Below are positions 12,161 to 24,082 of a stretch of DNA of 64,000 nt, one piece after another. The position numbers were made by a program, and so were the translations under genes. Position 1 is the first letter of the stretch. Each line of letters opens with the position of its first letter. The notes beneath the pieces were generated by a model. It did not search any database and was not told the origin of the DNA. It worked only from the letters and a program-made list of their open reading frames with translations. This DNA is from Thaumatotibia leucotreta (taxonomy: Eukaryota; Arthropoda; Insecta; Lepidoptera; Tortricidae), in the NCBI GenBank assembly GCA_025490895.1, contig JALPQI010000536.1:1-64000 (forward strand), read 5' to 3'.

Positions 12161-12429
12161 ATTCGAATATGTTGGTTGCATTTTTCCGCGTCACATCCAT
12201 CATTCAACTCGTTGTCACATCACATTCCACCGGCGTAAAAATAGCTTAATGCAAATGGTGTTCTCAGCAAGTTTGTGAAAGCACGATAACTTGTATCCTG
12301 AGAAATGGGCCCCGGCCAGAGTGTTGGCTGCGAGAAAATTACACCATTTGTTACTTCTAGACAGGCGACGCTCCATCGTATAAAAATCGGTTTTCGCGCG
12401 GCCCCAGGATTAATTATACTAAATGATGT

Positions 12430-12889
12430 CATCATCATCATGTCAGCCGAAAGACGTCCACTGCTGAACATAGGCCTCCCCCAAAGATTGCCAGAATTAC
12501 CGGTCCTGTGCCACCCGCATCCAGCGGACTCCTGCGACCTTTACCAGGTCATCAGTCCACCTTGTGGGGGGCCTACCCACGCTGCGCCTTCCAGTACGTG
12601 GCCGCCACTCGAGAACCTTCCCGCCCCAACGGCCATCGGTTCTACGCGCAATGTGCCCCGCCCACTGCCACTTCAGTTCAGCGATTCGGAGAGCTACTTC
12701 GGTTACTTTGGTTCTGCTGCGGATGGTCTCATTTTTAATCCGATCTCGCAGAGAAACTCCTAGCCTAGCCCTCTCCAATGCCCTTTGGGTGACTTTGAGC
12801 CTTCTTATGAGGTCCATTGTAAGCGACCACATTTCAGTCCCGTATGTCATCACTGGTAACACACACTGATAAAAGACTTTCGTCTTCGA
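12430..12889 (-). mobile_element. 5'-truncated RTE-type LINE fragment with 12-bp target duplication
   Basis: The last ~130 codons of an RTE-like reverse transcriptase (LIRRLKVTQRALERARLGVS, WQWAGHIARRTDGRWG, VGRPPTRWTDDLVKVAG), then the 3' end GGCCTATGTTCAGCAGTGG and a GAT-rich tail. The coding stretch 12497-12889 is open. It is flanked by ACTAAATGATGT at 12418-12429 and 12890-12901, a clear target-site duplication. Confidence 0.9.
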
Positions 12890-12901
12890 ACTAAATGATG
12901 T

Positions 12902-14712
12902 ATTACTACATAACGGATCGAATCAGACAATATCTTGTCAATGCTTGTATCTTTTGAGTTTTTAGTAGTTTCTATCTCAATACGTGACCATTCAACTTTT
13001 ATTTTTAATTATCATTTTGAGTTCGTTGTTACAGGAAACGACAGCAGCTTCAAATAACACTCGCCTCATTCATAATTTTCCTAGCGCGTCTGCTGCCCCT
13101 AAGGACGTTATTATTCCCAGTATCATTACCCCAGATCGACGACCGTCCTAAACATATTACAAGCTATTTACTCCTCATAAAAACCATCACACTTTAATTT
13201 TCAGCATCTATCGGGGACACGCGCTATTGTTGTCATCCTTTGTGGAGAAAAGTGACGCAAAAAGTCACCTCGTATTTATTTTGTGGACAAAAATTCTCGA
13301 AGGAAAGCTGACAAATATTTGCCAAACACTTTCGCGAGAGCTGGCTCAACTTTCGCATCCTGACTTGAATTTGTGATGTAGATATATATAGGTACAATTT
13401 ACAGTGGAAATCTTCACTAACGGGTGTGTTCAAAATTATCTCAACGCGCATGAATTTGAATATTACTTTGTGCATCGCTAGGGATAACAAAGATTTTTCA
13501 ACATCATCATTCATATTATTATGAATGGTAAATAATTTGTAAGATGCTGATCTAAATGGTTACCTACCTGTAAAACTGGCCAAGTATTTGTCTAAACCAT
13601 GCGCAATGAAATATTCTGTAGATTCCTCAAAATACCAAAATCGCATAAACTTCAATATTTGTAGTACTTATATACCAATCGAAGGATGCGAACCACATTT
13701 GATATTGTTATGTAATGCACTTGAGTAGCTATATTGCCATATGGAGAATATTTAATATGATAAAACTGAAATGTTGAATGTTGAATTATGTAGAAATACG
13801 GATAGGCATACGGATAACCATGATTAAACTACAAGCACAAGGATTGGCTTGGCTACGTGTTATGAGCAATTATAATGTAATAGTTATATACCTGTTTCAA
13901 AACAGGAGGAAGTCATATACTCATTAATAGGTATTTCCAATATTTTTTGGAAGTCTGTCTTTTATTTTGGTTTCCTATGTCATACTGTAGCATGCACTGT
14001 TCTGCCACGCTATATTTCAGGTTATATTGTTCAAAAAATCTGTACCTAAAACACATGGGCTACGCATATTTTATGAACTCATTTTATATGTAAGTACTTA
14101 CCTACTTACTAAAAAAGGTGACAATTAATTAAAACTAGCAGGGTTTAATAAAAGGCGTCCTGTTAGTTTGCTAGTGAATAGGTGTAAATGTGTCAGTCTC
14201 ACAGTATTAAAATAATTACCTACATGCTGCATTTCACAGAATACTACCAAATACATACGGTAGTTCGAAGATCTTACATTCCATTACATAGCAGTTCACT
14301 GTTACCTGGTGCGGATTCAAGTCGAATTAAGTGCCCGACGATGTTGCTTAAGGACGTGGCTCGTGGTTTGGGGAATTTACTAGGAAACTCAGTGAGAGAC
14401 TCACTTGACAAAATTACAGTACCTACCTACTTTTAGTTTCGGGCAGCAATATTCCGTATAAAGACCCCACATAGTTGTAACATGTTTTAAGAGTATAGTA
14501 TAGATATTTTTTTTGATGATTTTTTTATTCACTGTTAACATTTTAGATGGTTAATTCTGAGGTCACTGATTTCTAAACATTTACAATAGGATCTGATATT
14601 CCATACATTTCCGCCTACTTTCTCAGGGTTCGTACGGAACGTCAGATTTTTTAGTCTGTATATTAGAGCAGATAGGATGCTCACGAACATCTCAGCAGGG
14701 GAACTCTCCTAC
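12902..14712. other. No gene seen
   Basis: Unassigned; frames are short and without recognisable domains. Confidence 0.5.
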
Positions 14713-14842
14713 CACCATGACGTACTAATGCGATTCAGTTTAGGTTCAGGGAAAGGAAAAGTGATATACGACTCGTATACATCTCGTATAGCCTTGTCCC
14801 TTTCTCTTAACCTAAACTGAACCGCATTAGTACGTCATGGTA
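14713..14842. mobile_element. MITE, CCATGACGTACTAATGCG
   Basis: Inverted arms of ~50 bp (GATTCAGTTTAGGTTCAGGG and complement) around a CTCGTATAC centre. Confidence 0.75.
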
Positions 14843-14944
14843 ACCCCCCAGGTCTATTGTTGTCGTTAAAGTACATGCTCAGAATTGTTTGAGCACCGTT
14901 GCCGCTGAGATATACCTAATGGCGCAATATAGAATTGTATTTAA

Positions 14945-15200
14945 CACGTTCGACTCCGGTACTATTTCACTAAGTGCTGCAATACTGATACTATGCTGAT
15001 CGAAATTATCTGATAGAACTCCCATGCCAGTGACACACATCTGTGACCGAAAAGATTGTACTCAGTCCTATGCCGGCGACACAGCACTTGTGTCAAAAAC
15101 ATTCGTATTTCTATGCCACTGGCACAGGAGTGAAAACTTGATTATTCAGATCAGTCAGATTTTGTTGATCACAGACGCTGTGTCACCGGCGTCGAACGTG
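14945..15200. mobile_element. MITE with TTAA flanks, CACGTTCGAC ends
   Basis: Ends CACGTTCGACTCCGGT / ACCGGCGTCGAACGTG, flanked by TTAA at 14941-14944 and 15201-15204. Confidence 0.65.
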
Positions 15201-15204
15201 TTAA

Positions 15205-16186
15205 ACAAAAATGTAAAAGAATACCCAGTTATTGTTAATCAGAAGCTAGCATATCAATCCTTCTGTAAGCCCGAGCCTAATAAAACTCTCATACTGAGTT
15301 TTAAGAACATGTTTTCGTTTAAAATAAAAACAAGTAGGTACCTCCGTACGTTTTTATTGCGACCATATAGCGTGGCTAACTGTTAGATACGCCGCAAGAC
15401 GCTTGTGTCAAATTACGCTTTTTATTTCCGCAGATTTTATTATGGTAATAACGTGAGAAGGGCTATGAATAATGCCCTCTCGCTTCGCTATAGGTACATA
15501 GGGCGCGCTTTCTGCCCTTTTATGTTGGATGGATCAATTTACAGTATAGCTACTTTATGGTCATATCTCTGCCTTGCCGTTTTAGAACGTAAGTACCTTG
15601 AAATATTTATTTGAACATTCATAAGAGAAATTTTCAAACATTTCGTTTTTTGTTTATATGCTCTGGTCGACCAAATTGTCAGTAGGAAAAGCGGCCAATT
15701 CCAAAAAAAGAAGGTGCATTATGGTGCGTTTAAACCAAAAGAGCATTCGCTGTTCTAGCGCCCGTTCTACGAAATCAATCACGTTTTGTGTACCGATCGA
15801 ATTTTGTAGAGTATGAAGATGTTTATTTTTATTATTGAATTATGTTACGAGCATTCGAAATTAAAAAGATTTTTAAAACTATAATATTTTTTTACATTTC
15901 ATATGCAGTAGTAGTGTTATAGTATAGTCAGTATTTATATTCATGTGTAGGGAAACTTTAAATAACTATTAAAACAATCGTATCTAGGATATTCAAACGT
16001 TATAGCAGTAGCGCGTTGTTGTCTACTCGCATTAAGTGCCCTGTAGGTTTAGAATGTACATAGTTTACAGTTGGCATAAAAATAATTCAATCACAATTTA
16101 ATTTTACTCAGAATGCTTTGTAACAAAGTAGGTGTTTGCGTATAGTTAAAGGCAAAATAAAGTGTAGGTATATAAAAATGCTCAAT
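15205..16186. other. Little but a partial MITE
   Basis: Holds only the partial MITE 15715-15815; otherwise AT-rich with no gene seen. Confidence 0.5.
15715..15815. repeat. Partial copy of the GACCAAACGAGCATTCGCT MITE
   Basis: The left half resembles 56363-56495 (AAGAGCATTCGCTGTTCTAG, CTACGAAATCAATCACG); the right arm is lost after GAATTTTGTAGAGTA. Confidence 0.55.
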
Positions 16187-16847
16187 AAAATAAGTAAAAA
16201 AAATTTTAAGTTAAACGGTTTTTATTGCACCAAAAACTAGAAAATAAAAATGTATTGTATCTAACCGTAGATGCTACTTTCTGTAGATTACTCACGTGAA
16301 ACTATTATCACTGTAGGTAGTCTTCACAAGTCGGATGCTGAAAGGCACGTTTAGCCTCTATGTCAGTGGATTAAGCGTTACCTAATCGGAAACTTTTACC
16401 AAACTAAAATAAAAACGTGGGGCGTACGCAATTGTGATTAAGTCACTATAATATTTAAGAATACACTTAGAAATCAAGACAGGAATAGTGTAATAAGTTT
16501 TATTCTGGCCTTGATAAAAGCTATTTACCTCTGTTGTAGAAGTGATGGTGCAAAATAAAGCTACAATTACATATTTTGAACTTGTACGTTTCTTTATAAT
16601 AACGCCCCACGTTTTTATTTTAGTTTGGTAAAAGGTTCCGATTAGGTAACGCTTAATCCACTGACATAGAGGCTAAACGTGCCTTTCAGCATCCGACTTG
16701 TGAAGACTACCTACAGTGATAATAGTTTCACGTGAGTAATCTACAGAAAGTAGCATCTACGGTTAGATACAATACATTTTTATTTTCTAGTTTTTGGTGC
16801 AATAAAAACCGTTTAAATTAAAACTTTTTTTACTTATTTTATTTTCA
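16187..16847. mobile_element. Large fold-back element, ~240-bp arms
   Basis: Left arm 16187-16427, right arm 16604-16847, over 95% identical as inverted copies by eye, separated by ~175 bp. No coding content. Terminal bases and target duplication are not clear. Confidence 0.85.
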
Positions 16848-17329
16848 AGTTTTTAGTGCAATTGTTAAGATAATTTCCGATACTATACCTACTTATTCTA
16901 GATCAAAGATGTTGTTTATAATACGTATACTGTAATACAAATTATGCGTGCTAAGTAGCGCTTATACTCTCGCGCTTTCATCACGAATCACGACACATAT
17001 GTAAACGTAATGAACATTATTTTATGTGCAACGGGTGGCGAATCCCTGCTGAATAGATATTTTTAGAAATCCGACACTAAAAAAATGTTATTAAATATCT
17101 CGATCGACAAATGAAAACCAAAGGCTGGGCGTGGTTAATGCACCTAAGCTTGAATGCCCGAAGTGTCTCAAATGGACGTGTTATTTATACAATAAGTACC
17201 TTAAATAACAGAGACCTGACAATAAGGAATATATCAATCAATCTGGTTTATTGAGAAAATCAAGTTAAAATTTTTATATTGTACACAAAATACAAGTCTA
17301 ATTTTGAAACTATAAAATATAAACTCGTT

Positions 17330-18250
17330 CTCTCAGTCGACCAACCGGAGGACCGCAGGTCTGACGGAATCACTCTATCAGCTGGAGGGCCGCAGGCCCG
17401 ACGGCTCTCCCTACGCGATCCAATCACGCTGTCACTCTATCAGCTGGAGGGCCGCTGGTCCGACGGCCCGCCCTACGCGAACCACTCACGCTGTGAGTCT
17501 ATCAGCCGGAGGGCCGCAGGCCCGACGGCTCGCACTACGCGATTCATTCACGCTGTCACTCTATCCGCTGGAGGGCCGCAGGCCCGACGGCTCTCCCTAC
17601 GCGATCTACTCACGTTGTCACTCTATCAGCTGGAGGGCCGCAGGCCCGACGGCTCGCCCCACGCGAATCACTCATGCAGTCACTCTATCAGTTGGAGGGC
17701 CGCAGGCTCGACGGATCGCCCTACGCGATTCACTCACGCTGTCACTTTATCAGCTGGAGGGCCGCAGGCCAGACGGTTTGCCCTAAGCGAATCACTCACG
17801 CTGTCACTCTATCAGCCGGAGGGCCGTAGGCCCGACGGCTCGCACTACGTGATTCATTCACGCTGTCACTCTATCAGCTGGAGGGCCGCAGGCCCGACGG
17901 CTCTCCCTACGCGATCCACTCACGCTGTCACTCTATCAGCTGGAGGGCAGCAGGCCCGACGGCTCGCCCCACGCGAATCACTCACGCAGTCACTCTATCA
18001 GCTGGAGGGCCGCAGGCCCGACGAATCGCCCTACGCGATTCACTCACGCTGTCACTCTATCAGCTGGAGGGTCGCAGGCCCGACGGTTTGCCCTAAACGA
18101 ATCACTCACGTTGTCACTCTATCAGCTGGAGGGCCGCAGGTCCGACAGCCCGCCCTACGCGAACCACTCACGCTGCGAGTCTAGTACGCGATTCATTCAC
18201 GCTGTCACCCTATCAGCCGTGACCCTATGAGTCTATCAGCCGGAGGGCCT
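17330..18250. repeat. 62-bp GC-rich minisatellite, about 14-15 units
   Basis: The unit is CTATCAGCTGGAGGGCCGCA, then GGCCCGACGGCTCTCCCTAC, then GCGATCCACTCACGCTGTCA plus CT; 62 bp. Units vary by a few bases. Each holds the hairpin GGGCC-GCA-GGCCC. The region is ~60% GC inside ~35% GC surroundings. Because 62 is not a multiple of three, the open 300-codon frame through it cycles through three readings and is unlikely to be a gene. Confidence 0.92.
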
Positions 18251-18657
18251 CAGTAATGACATACGGTACTAAGCCGTGGTCGTGTACAATGGGCCTCATA
18301 GAAGGCTCAAAGTCACCCAAAGGGCAATGGAGAGGCCTATGCTAAGAGTCTCTCTGCGAGATCGGATTAGAAATGTGACCATCCGCAGCAGAACCAACGT
18401 AGCCAATATTGCTCTTCGAATCGCTAGACTGAAGTGGGTGGGGCTCGTCGCCTGTGGAAACGATGGCCGTTGGGGCGGTAAGGTTCTCGAGTGGCGGTCA
18501 CGTACCGGAAGGCGCAGCGTGGGTAGCAACAAGGTGGACTCATGACCTGGTGAAAGTCGCTGGATACACCCGGCACGGGGCCGGTCCTTGTGGCAATCTT
18601 TGGGGGAGGCCTATATTCACCTTGAACGTCTTTCAGCTGATATGATGATGATCATGA
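18251..18657 (+). mobile_element. RTE-type LINE 3' fragment abutting the minisatellite
   Basis: The same C-terminal region as 12430-12889 (RRLKVTQRAMERPMLRVSLR, GRWGGKVLEWRSRTGRRSVG), with frameshifts. It ends in CTTTCAGCTGATATGATGATG. It starts at VMTYGT exactly where the 62-bp repeats stop. Confidence 0.85.
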
Positions 18658-20977
18658 TAATTTAATCCGTATGTTTTCACCAAATATCTAAAGCAGTACT
18701 TCAAAATCTACATATCGCTAAACCTAGCAGTTGTGGCAGGCAGTAACACTGGAGTATCAGATTTGAGGAGTTGGACGTTAGTATTAAATTTGCATGTTTC
18801 TTTTCTACCTATATACTTCATATCTAAAGAACTTCTTTAAAATCAAGATATCGATAAAAGATAAACCATGCGGTTACTGTGAGCAATACTGCAGCATCAG
18901 GAGTGAGGAGTTGGAAGTCAAGATCAGGCTGTTAGTATTTGACTATGCCAAACATGCTATACTTTCATTTTCACGTGTCTAACACTCTCGGTTAAGGAAG
19001 GCAGTACGTCTGCAGCATCAGGCTTTGAGGATACAAGGATAAAAATATTATAATATTGCATTGTCATGGGGACTTGATAAGAGTTCCAAATTTTATTGAT
19101 TTCGGTGCAGTAGAAGTGGTCGAAAAATCGATCACAAGATTTGAAGCATCGACGACAGTTGATACGCGGTGAAGTTAATAAAAACCGTTTAATAAAAACA
19201 AGAACATCGTAGCATATTTGTTAGAGGATAGTTTCGATACCATTTTTTGCACTTGAATAACAATCAACTTTTCGATCGACATATTTCCTGTCTGCTGCGC
19301 TACTTTTCACGAAGTTACATATGTACGTCAATTAATACTATACACATACTTACAATGAAAAACAGTTGGAACCTAAATGTATCGATGTGAACTTGTGTAG
19401 TGTAGGGCCTAACGCATGTAATGTACGATTTCTAAGCATTTTTTCTAGCAAACTTGATAAAATTGTCACCTGCGTTACGGGAAAAAATAGTGCCGATCGA
19501 AAAATTGATTGGTCCATCTACCGATGCTAGTAGGTATGCTAAAATTGGTGAAGGTTTGTGATATTGGGAATATTTTTCAGAACTTTTTTCACCTAAATAA
19601 CTCTTGTTCAGTTTGATATTTTTTATCAATGGCTATATTGCCGACCTACAACCTAATTTTACTGTAGTATTTCAAGGATATTGCAGTATTGATGTTGAAT
19701 GATGTGCTATTCATAAAAAATATGTATAAAATAGGCAATTTTATAAAATTTACATAACTATTGTCTGAGAAGGTAAATATTTAGGCCACTCGCAACTATT
19801 ACGTTTCATAAGAAGCCTGATATTCTGCTCAATTTGTTAGGCAGAATTTCACTTTCATGCGCAATCACAATGGGTTATATTGTGCACATAAAATGAAATT
19901 AGGTAAAACAAACACCTGAGGCAAGACGCGCAGAAAAAGGGAAGCAGTGGGGGAGGGGGGAATAGTCAGCGGCCCTACCGCAAACTACGAAATCCCCAAA
20001 TTTCGAGGATTTGATTGTCTCTCTCACTCTAATGACGCTTTCGTTGGAGTGACAGAGAAAAATCCTCGAAATTTACGAATATCGTTTTCGCGGTAGGATC
20101 CGATGATGGGTGAACGGGAAATTTAGGGCAAACTTTTAACGAACACACCTAAGTAGGTATCTAACGCAGTGCCTCTCTGTCGCACTGCAGTACGAATTTA
20201 GTATTTAGTGCGAGAAACTGATAAGTGGTAACACACCAAGCAGCTTACCTTCTCTGATCGCTACCGACCTTGATTATATTTGTTCAGTAACTTGGAGAGT
20301 ACTAATTCGACCTTTCTTAAGCTCCATTTAGACAATCCCACCTAAAATACGATTTCCAGGTGATAGGTGCAATAGAACCAATAGTCGATTGCCTTTTACC
20401 CTAACCTACCATACCCTTTACGTAGATACCTAAGGCTTTTGAGAATATATTTACGTATACCTAATTGACACGACTCCAACTAATGTATGTACCTACAGAA
20501 AAAATCTGATAATTACAGGTTAATAATATTTTTAATGGAAACTAAGAGAAAGTAATTAATTATAAATGAGTATCAAAACGGACAAACGTGGGTCTATTTA
20601 ATACCTGGTACTTAATATATAATAGTGAAATGCTACTTATCTAATGGTTATGATGTTGGTGCCTAGACTTGCTAAGTTAGCAAATTGCAAATATTGCAAT
20701 GTAAAAGCTAGGTATATGTTCTTTATACTTAGTTCGATACAGAATAGAGAAATTGCTCAAATGCATTAAATTGTAAAATAAATTCAAGCTCAGATTCGAA
20801 ATAGGTACGGAGTATCTGCATCCGATCAAATTGAAACGAGATCATGCTTCTACTACATATTTCACTAAACAAATGTGCCGACTGTAAGCTCGTCCGTAGC
20901 ATAGTTTGAACTATAATTTTGGTCGACATGGCGTTGCGTCGTTGCGCTAACCAAATCTGATAAATTAGTACCTACAT
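18658..20977. other. No gene seen apart from one MITE
   Basis: Two GCAGCATCAGG... GAGGAGTTGGA-like segments (18740-18780 and 18890-18930) repeat loosely. The MITE 19974-20097 lies within. No supported coding region. Confidence 0.45.
19974..20097. mobile_element. MITE, CCTACCGCGAAAA family
   Basis: Inverted arms of about 50 bp (CCCTACCGCAAACTACG ... TTTTCGCGGTAGG). The centre shares TCATTAGAGTGAGAGAGACA-like sequence, inverted, with the copy at 21727. Confidence 0.75.
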
Positions 20978-21160
20978 TACGACGCAAGTGCGAAAAACAT
21001 GAAATTTGAAACGAGAGGCGATATTTTAAAACACGACCGATAGGGAGGCACGTGTCTCGTACGACGTTTTTTAATACAGATGGCCCTCCAAAGTTTTGGA
21101 CCTGACGTAAAATGACCCACTTCTCGCACTAGAGCCTAAAAAAGGCACCATCTGTACTAA
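20978..21160 (-). repeat. GTACAGATGG-family repeat, copy 1
   Basis: Contains TTTTGGACCTGACGTAAAAT and CACTTCTCGCACTAGAGCC; inverted relative to the other copies. The linked segment AAATTTGAAACGAGAGGCGA is also shared. Confidence 0.7.
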
Positions 21161-21529
21161 AAATAATATTATGTTTCTGTATCGTTGCTAGGTTACAATT
21201 TCACAGTCAAAAATCCTACACGGTTCAGTGTTGGAAAGCGCAACGACGGCAGCGTTGAATAGGAAACCACAGCATAGCGATTAAATAATCTTGCACTAGA
21301 TTTGAAGTTTCAATTGAATAATGCTCACGGCTTAATTAAAAATTCGCATCTCTCATTACTCGTTTTCAATAAAAACCTGCATCATGCAAATACACTCTAT
21401 TTCAAAGACATTAATGTGAATCTTAGCATTCGATCTCACGTTGCTCCTTATAACGGCGAAGACTGCAACGGTCACAGGGGATTTAGGGTATTCTCTTCTA
21501 TAACATCCACTCAAAGAACTCTGTACTTA

Positions 21530-21935
21530 GCCTCCGTAGCCTAGTTGGTAGTAACCCTGCCTACGAAGCTGGAGGTTCCGGGTTCAAATCCCGGCGAGGG
21601 CATTATTTGTGTAGTTATTTATCAGTTTTATCACAAATATTTGTTCCTTGGTCAAGGCCGTCTATGTATTTAAGTATCTATATGTACCTATCTATCTATT
21701 ATATATTTTATATATATCGTCGCCTGGCCTACTACCGCGAAAATCGAAATTCGTAAATTTAGAGGATTTTTCTCTGTCACTCAAACGAAGCGTCATTAGA
21801 ATGAGAGAGACAAATACTCGAAATTTACGAATTTAGTTTTTCGCGGGAAGGCCGGGCCGTACATCACAAGCCTTAATTGAACTTACCGTGGGACTAGGTC
21901 GATTTGTTTATAATGTCCTACAATATTTAGTTATT
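21530..21935 (+). mobile_element. tRNA-derived SINE, copy 3, split by a MITE
   Basis: Head and body as in the other copies, but interrupted at 21727-21852 by an inverted-repeat element. Without it the body reads like copies 1 and 2. Confidence 0.85.
21727..21852. mobile_element. MITE inside SINE copy 3
   Basis: Near-palindrome beginning CCTACTACCGCGAAAATCG and ending in its complement, with a GAGAGAGACA-type centre. Same family as 19974-20097. Confidence 0.75.
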
Positions 21936-22995
21936 TAATACCTAGCCTAGCGTCTTAGCGTGGTATTAGCCCAACGCTTACCAACTATTATCATGAATTT
22001 AACTCAAGCGGATCAGTAACCGTACCATGAGTTGGCGCTACGTCATTAACTGGCTCCAATACGCGAGTACGTGCGGGATGAATAGAAAGTAAACTCGCGT
22101 TAATAACGTAGCATTAGGTATCTCATGGTAGGGCTACGGGACGGGTGTAACTGAGTAGGTACATGCCTCAAGCAAACTTCGTTCAAGATTTCACTCTGAT
22201 TCTGCGGGAGCAATAGGTGTGGCACTAACACTGACAAACCATGAACTGAACTAAGCACAACAATTTTACGTAGGTACTTTGTGTATTCTTTACGCAAACA
22301 CAGCCCATCGTCCTCATGTTTCATGCCATTAACTCTGACATCAACACACAAAACTTGGCGTATTTTGAGTTAACGCGCTCCCCACATTCTTAAAAATAAA
22401 AAGGCCATTGTATTTCGGTTCTCGCGAAAGTACCTAATAGGATTATCCAAAAACCAACAAGGGGGGAACTAATACCGTTAGATCCTTTTTATAAAATTGT
22501 TTCTTCTTATCTTTAAATTAAACAGTACGTTTTCTGCTAAAATGCATCGTCAGTGTTTTGCGGTACGCAAGCAAGATAAATGTGATACTTGGATATGGTA
22601 GGTGAACACAATTTTTATTTGTAACTCTTCGACACGACACGACGCGTTTACTTCCCTCCATGATACTCACTCAACACAAATATAATCTTTGCCTACAATC
22701 TAAACGACTGCATATCGTCGGGAATAGTGCAATCAATAAACCACATTGCTAAAGGTGCACCCTTCCTTAGGTGTAATAAAGCTACATCTGCAAGATGATC
22801 TGTTAATAAAAATATGTGGATATATTTTTTATTCTTAGTGAATTTCGAATATAAAATGCTTTTAGAATAAGGTAGGTACTGTATTTAGTTATAGGTACGA
22901 TACGATATTCTAATTATTTACTTAATATTTTATTTAATTATGACACGGCTTTGTTCATGTTGAACTATTCACATGCGGATTTCGCTTAATTTATT
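21936..22995. other. No gene seen; shares a segment with 62.7 kb
   Basis: About 22050-22110, read on minus, resembles 62710-62800 (TTACTTTC, CATCCCGC, TACTCGCGTATTGG). Otherwise unassigned. Confidence 0.45.
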
Positions 22996-23195
22996 TTTCC
23001 TAACTAGTGCGCAAAAACGTACTTTGCGCACGCTTCGCGCGCGGTAATTTCTCTTTTTGACGCACTTGTTATGAAAAAAATCGTCCCTTACACGTGCAAA
23101 AACTTTTTTTAACTCGGGTGATTGTCGCCCTCGTTTCACTTGGGCTCCAACTTTCACCCTCGCCGAAAAAAAGTTTTCCCGCACTAGTTAGGAAA
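22996..23195. mobile_element. MITE, TTTCCTAACTAGTGCG ends
   Basis: Ends TTTCCTAACTAGTGCG / CGCACTAGTTAGGAAA; a CG-rich interior with GCGCACGCTTCGCGCGC. Confidence 0.65.
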
Positions 23196-23206
23196 TGTAC
23201 TATTAT

Positions 23207-23292
23207 AGTACAGATGGTGTACTTTTTAGGCTCTAGTGCGAGAAGTGGGTCACTTTACGTCAGGTCCAAAACTTCGGAGGGCCATCTGTACT
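23207..23292 (+). repeat. GTACAGATGG-family repeat, copy 2
   Basis: 86-bp core: AGTACAGATGGTG ... GGGCCATCTGTACT, itself weakly palindromic. Confidence 0.7.
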
Positions 23293-23933
23293 AATTTATT
23301 TTATCTACATCCCTATCATAATTTCCCTATTATGTATTCAGAAGCGGTAATGTAATGAAATGACCTATAATAAGAAACCGGTGCCTGGCCTGTATCATAA
23401 TGTTAACATTAAAGAATCGGTGTCAATAAATTAATGTTATAAAGTCAACTTCTATTCATTTTTTTGTAGACGCCTTAGCGACGCCCGACAGTAGGTATGC
23501 ACAATAGTTATCTATTCATAAGTAGCACATCAAGTATGTTACATTAATTGTTTCTTATTTATAAACCACAGAAAATGTACCTACTCCGTGTATTGTTGAT
23601 AGCAACTCGTCTACAGCCATAAATCCCTCTACAAATTTCTCTTCATTCAACTTCACAGCTCCCCAGGATCATTTGTCATTGCCGTTGAACTTTTAGTCCA
23701 AAGGGATCAAAAGTATCTCGGCCACTGGCCATCCGCCAAAACAACTTGCTTAATACACAACCAGTACAACTACTCCACTTTCTGATGCAATATTGCCGAT
23801 TTACATTGTGTTTGGGAATTGGCTGGTTACAGTAGGTACTAAGATAGACAGGATAAGGGTAGTAGTACGGTCATAGTGGTCGGTTAAATAATTCAAGTGG
23901 ATGGACAAATAATGCAAGTTAAAAAAACGCTAA

Positions 23934-24079
23934 CCCCCTTATTCATAAACGTCTGCTAACTTAACAAGCCGCTAATAATTGTTTGTCCCTTTCGGTCTTA
24001 ACAATGTGTCCATAAGAGCAAAAGGGACAAACAATTATTAGCGGTTTGTTAAGTTAGCAGATGTTTATGAATAAGGGGG
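23934..24079. mobile_element. MITE, CCCCCTTATTCATAAACG family
   Basis: 146 bp, nearly perfect palindrome, flanked by TAA. The centre contains AAAGGGACAAACAATTATTA. Confidence 0.8.
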
Positions 24080-24082
24080 TAA

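Noticed and set aside
17279..18184. 301-codon open frame across the minisatellite
   Set aside because: Its openness follows from the GC-rich 62-bp unit lacking stops. Frame changes every unit, there is no codon bias or domain, and a second frame is open too.
17330..18250. CRISPR-like array
   Set aside because: Units are contiguous 62-mers without unique spacers, in a eukaryotic genome.
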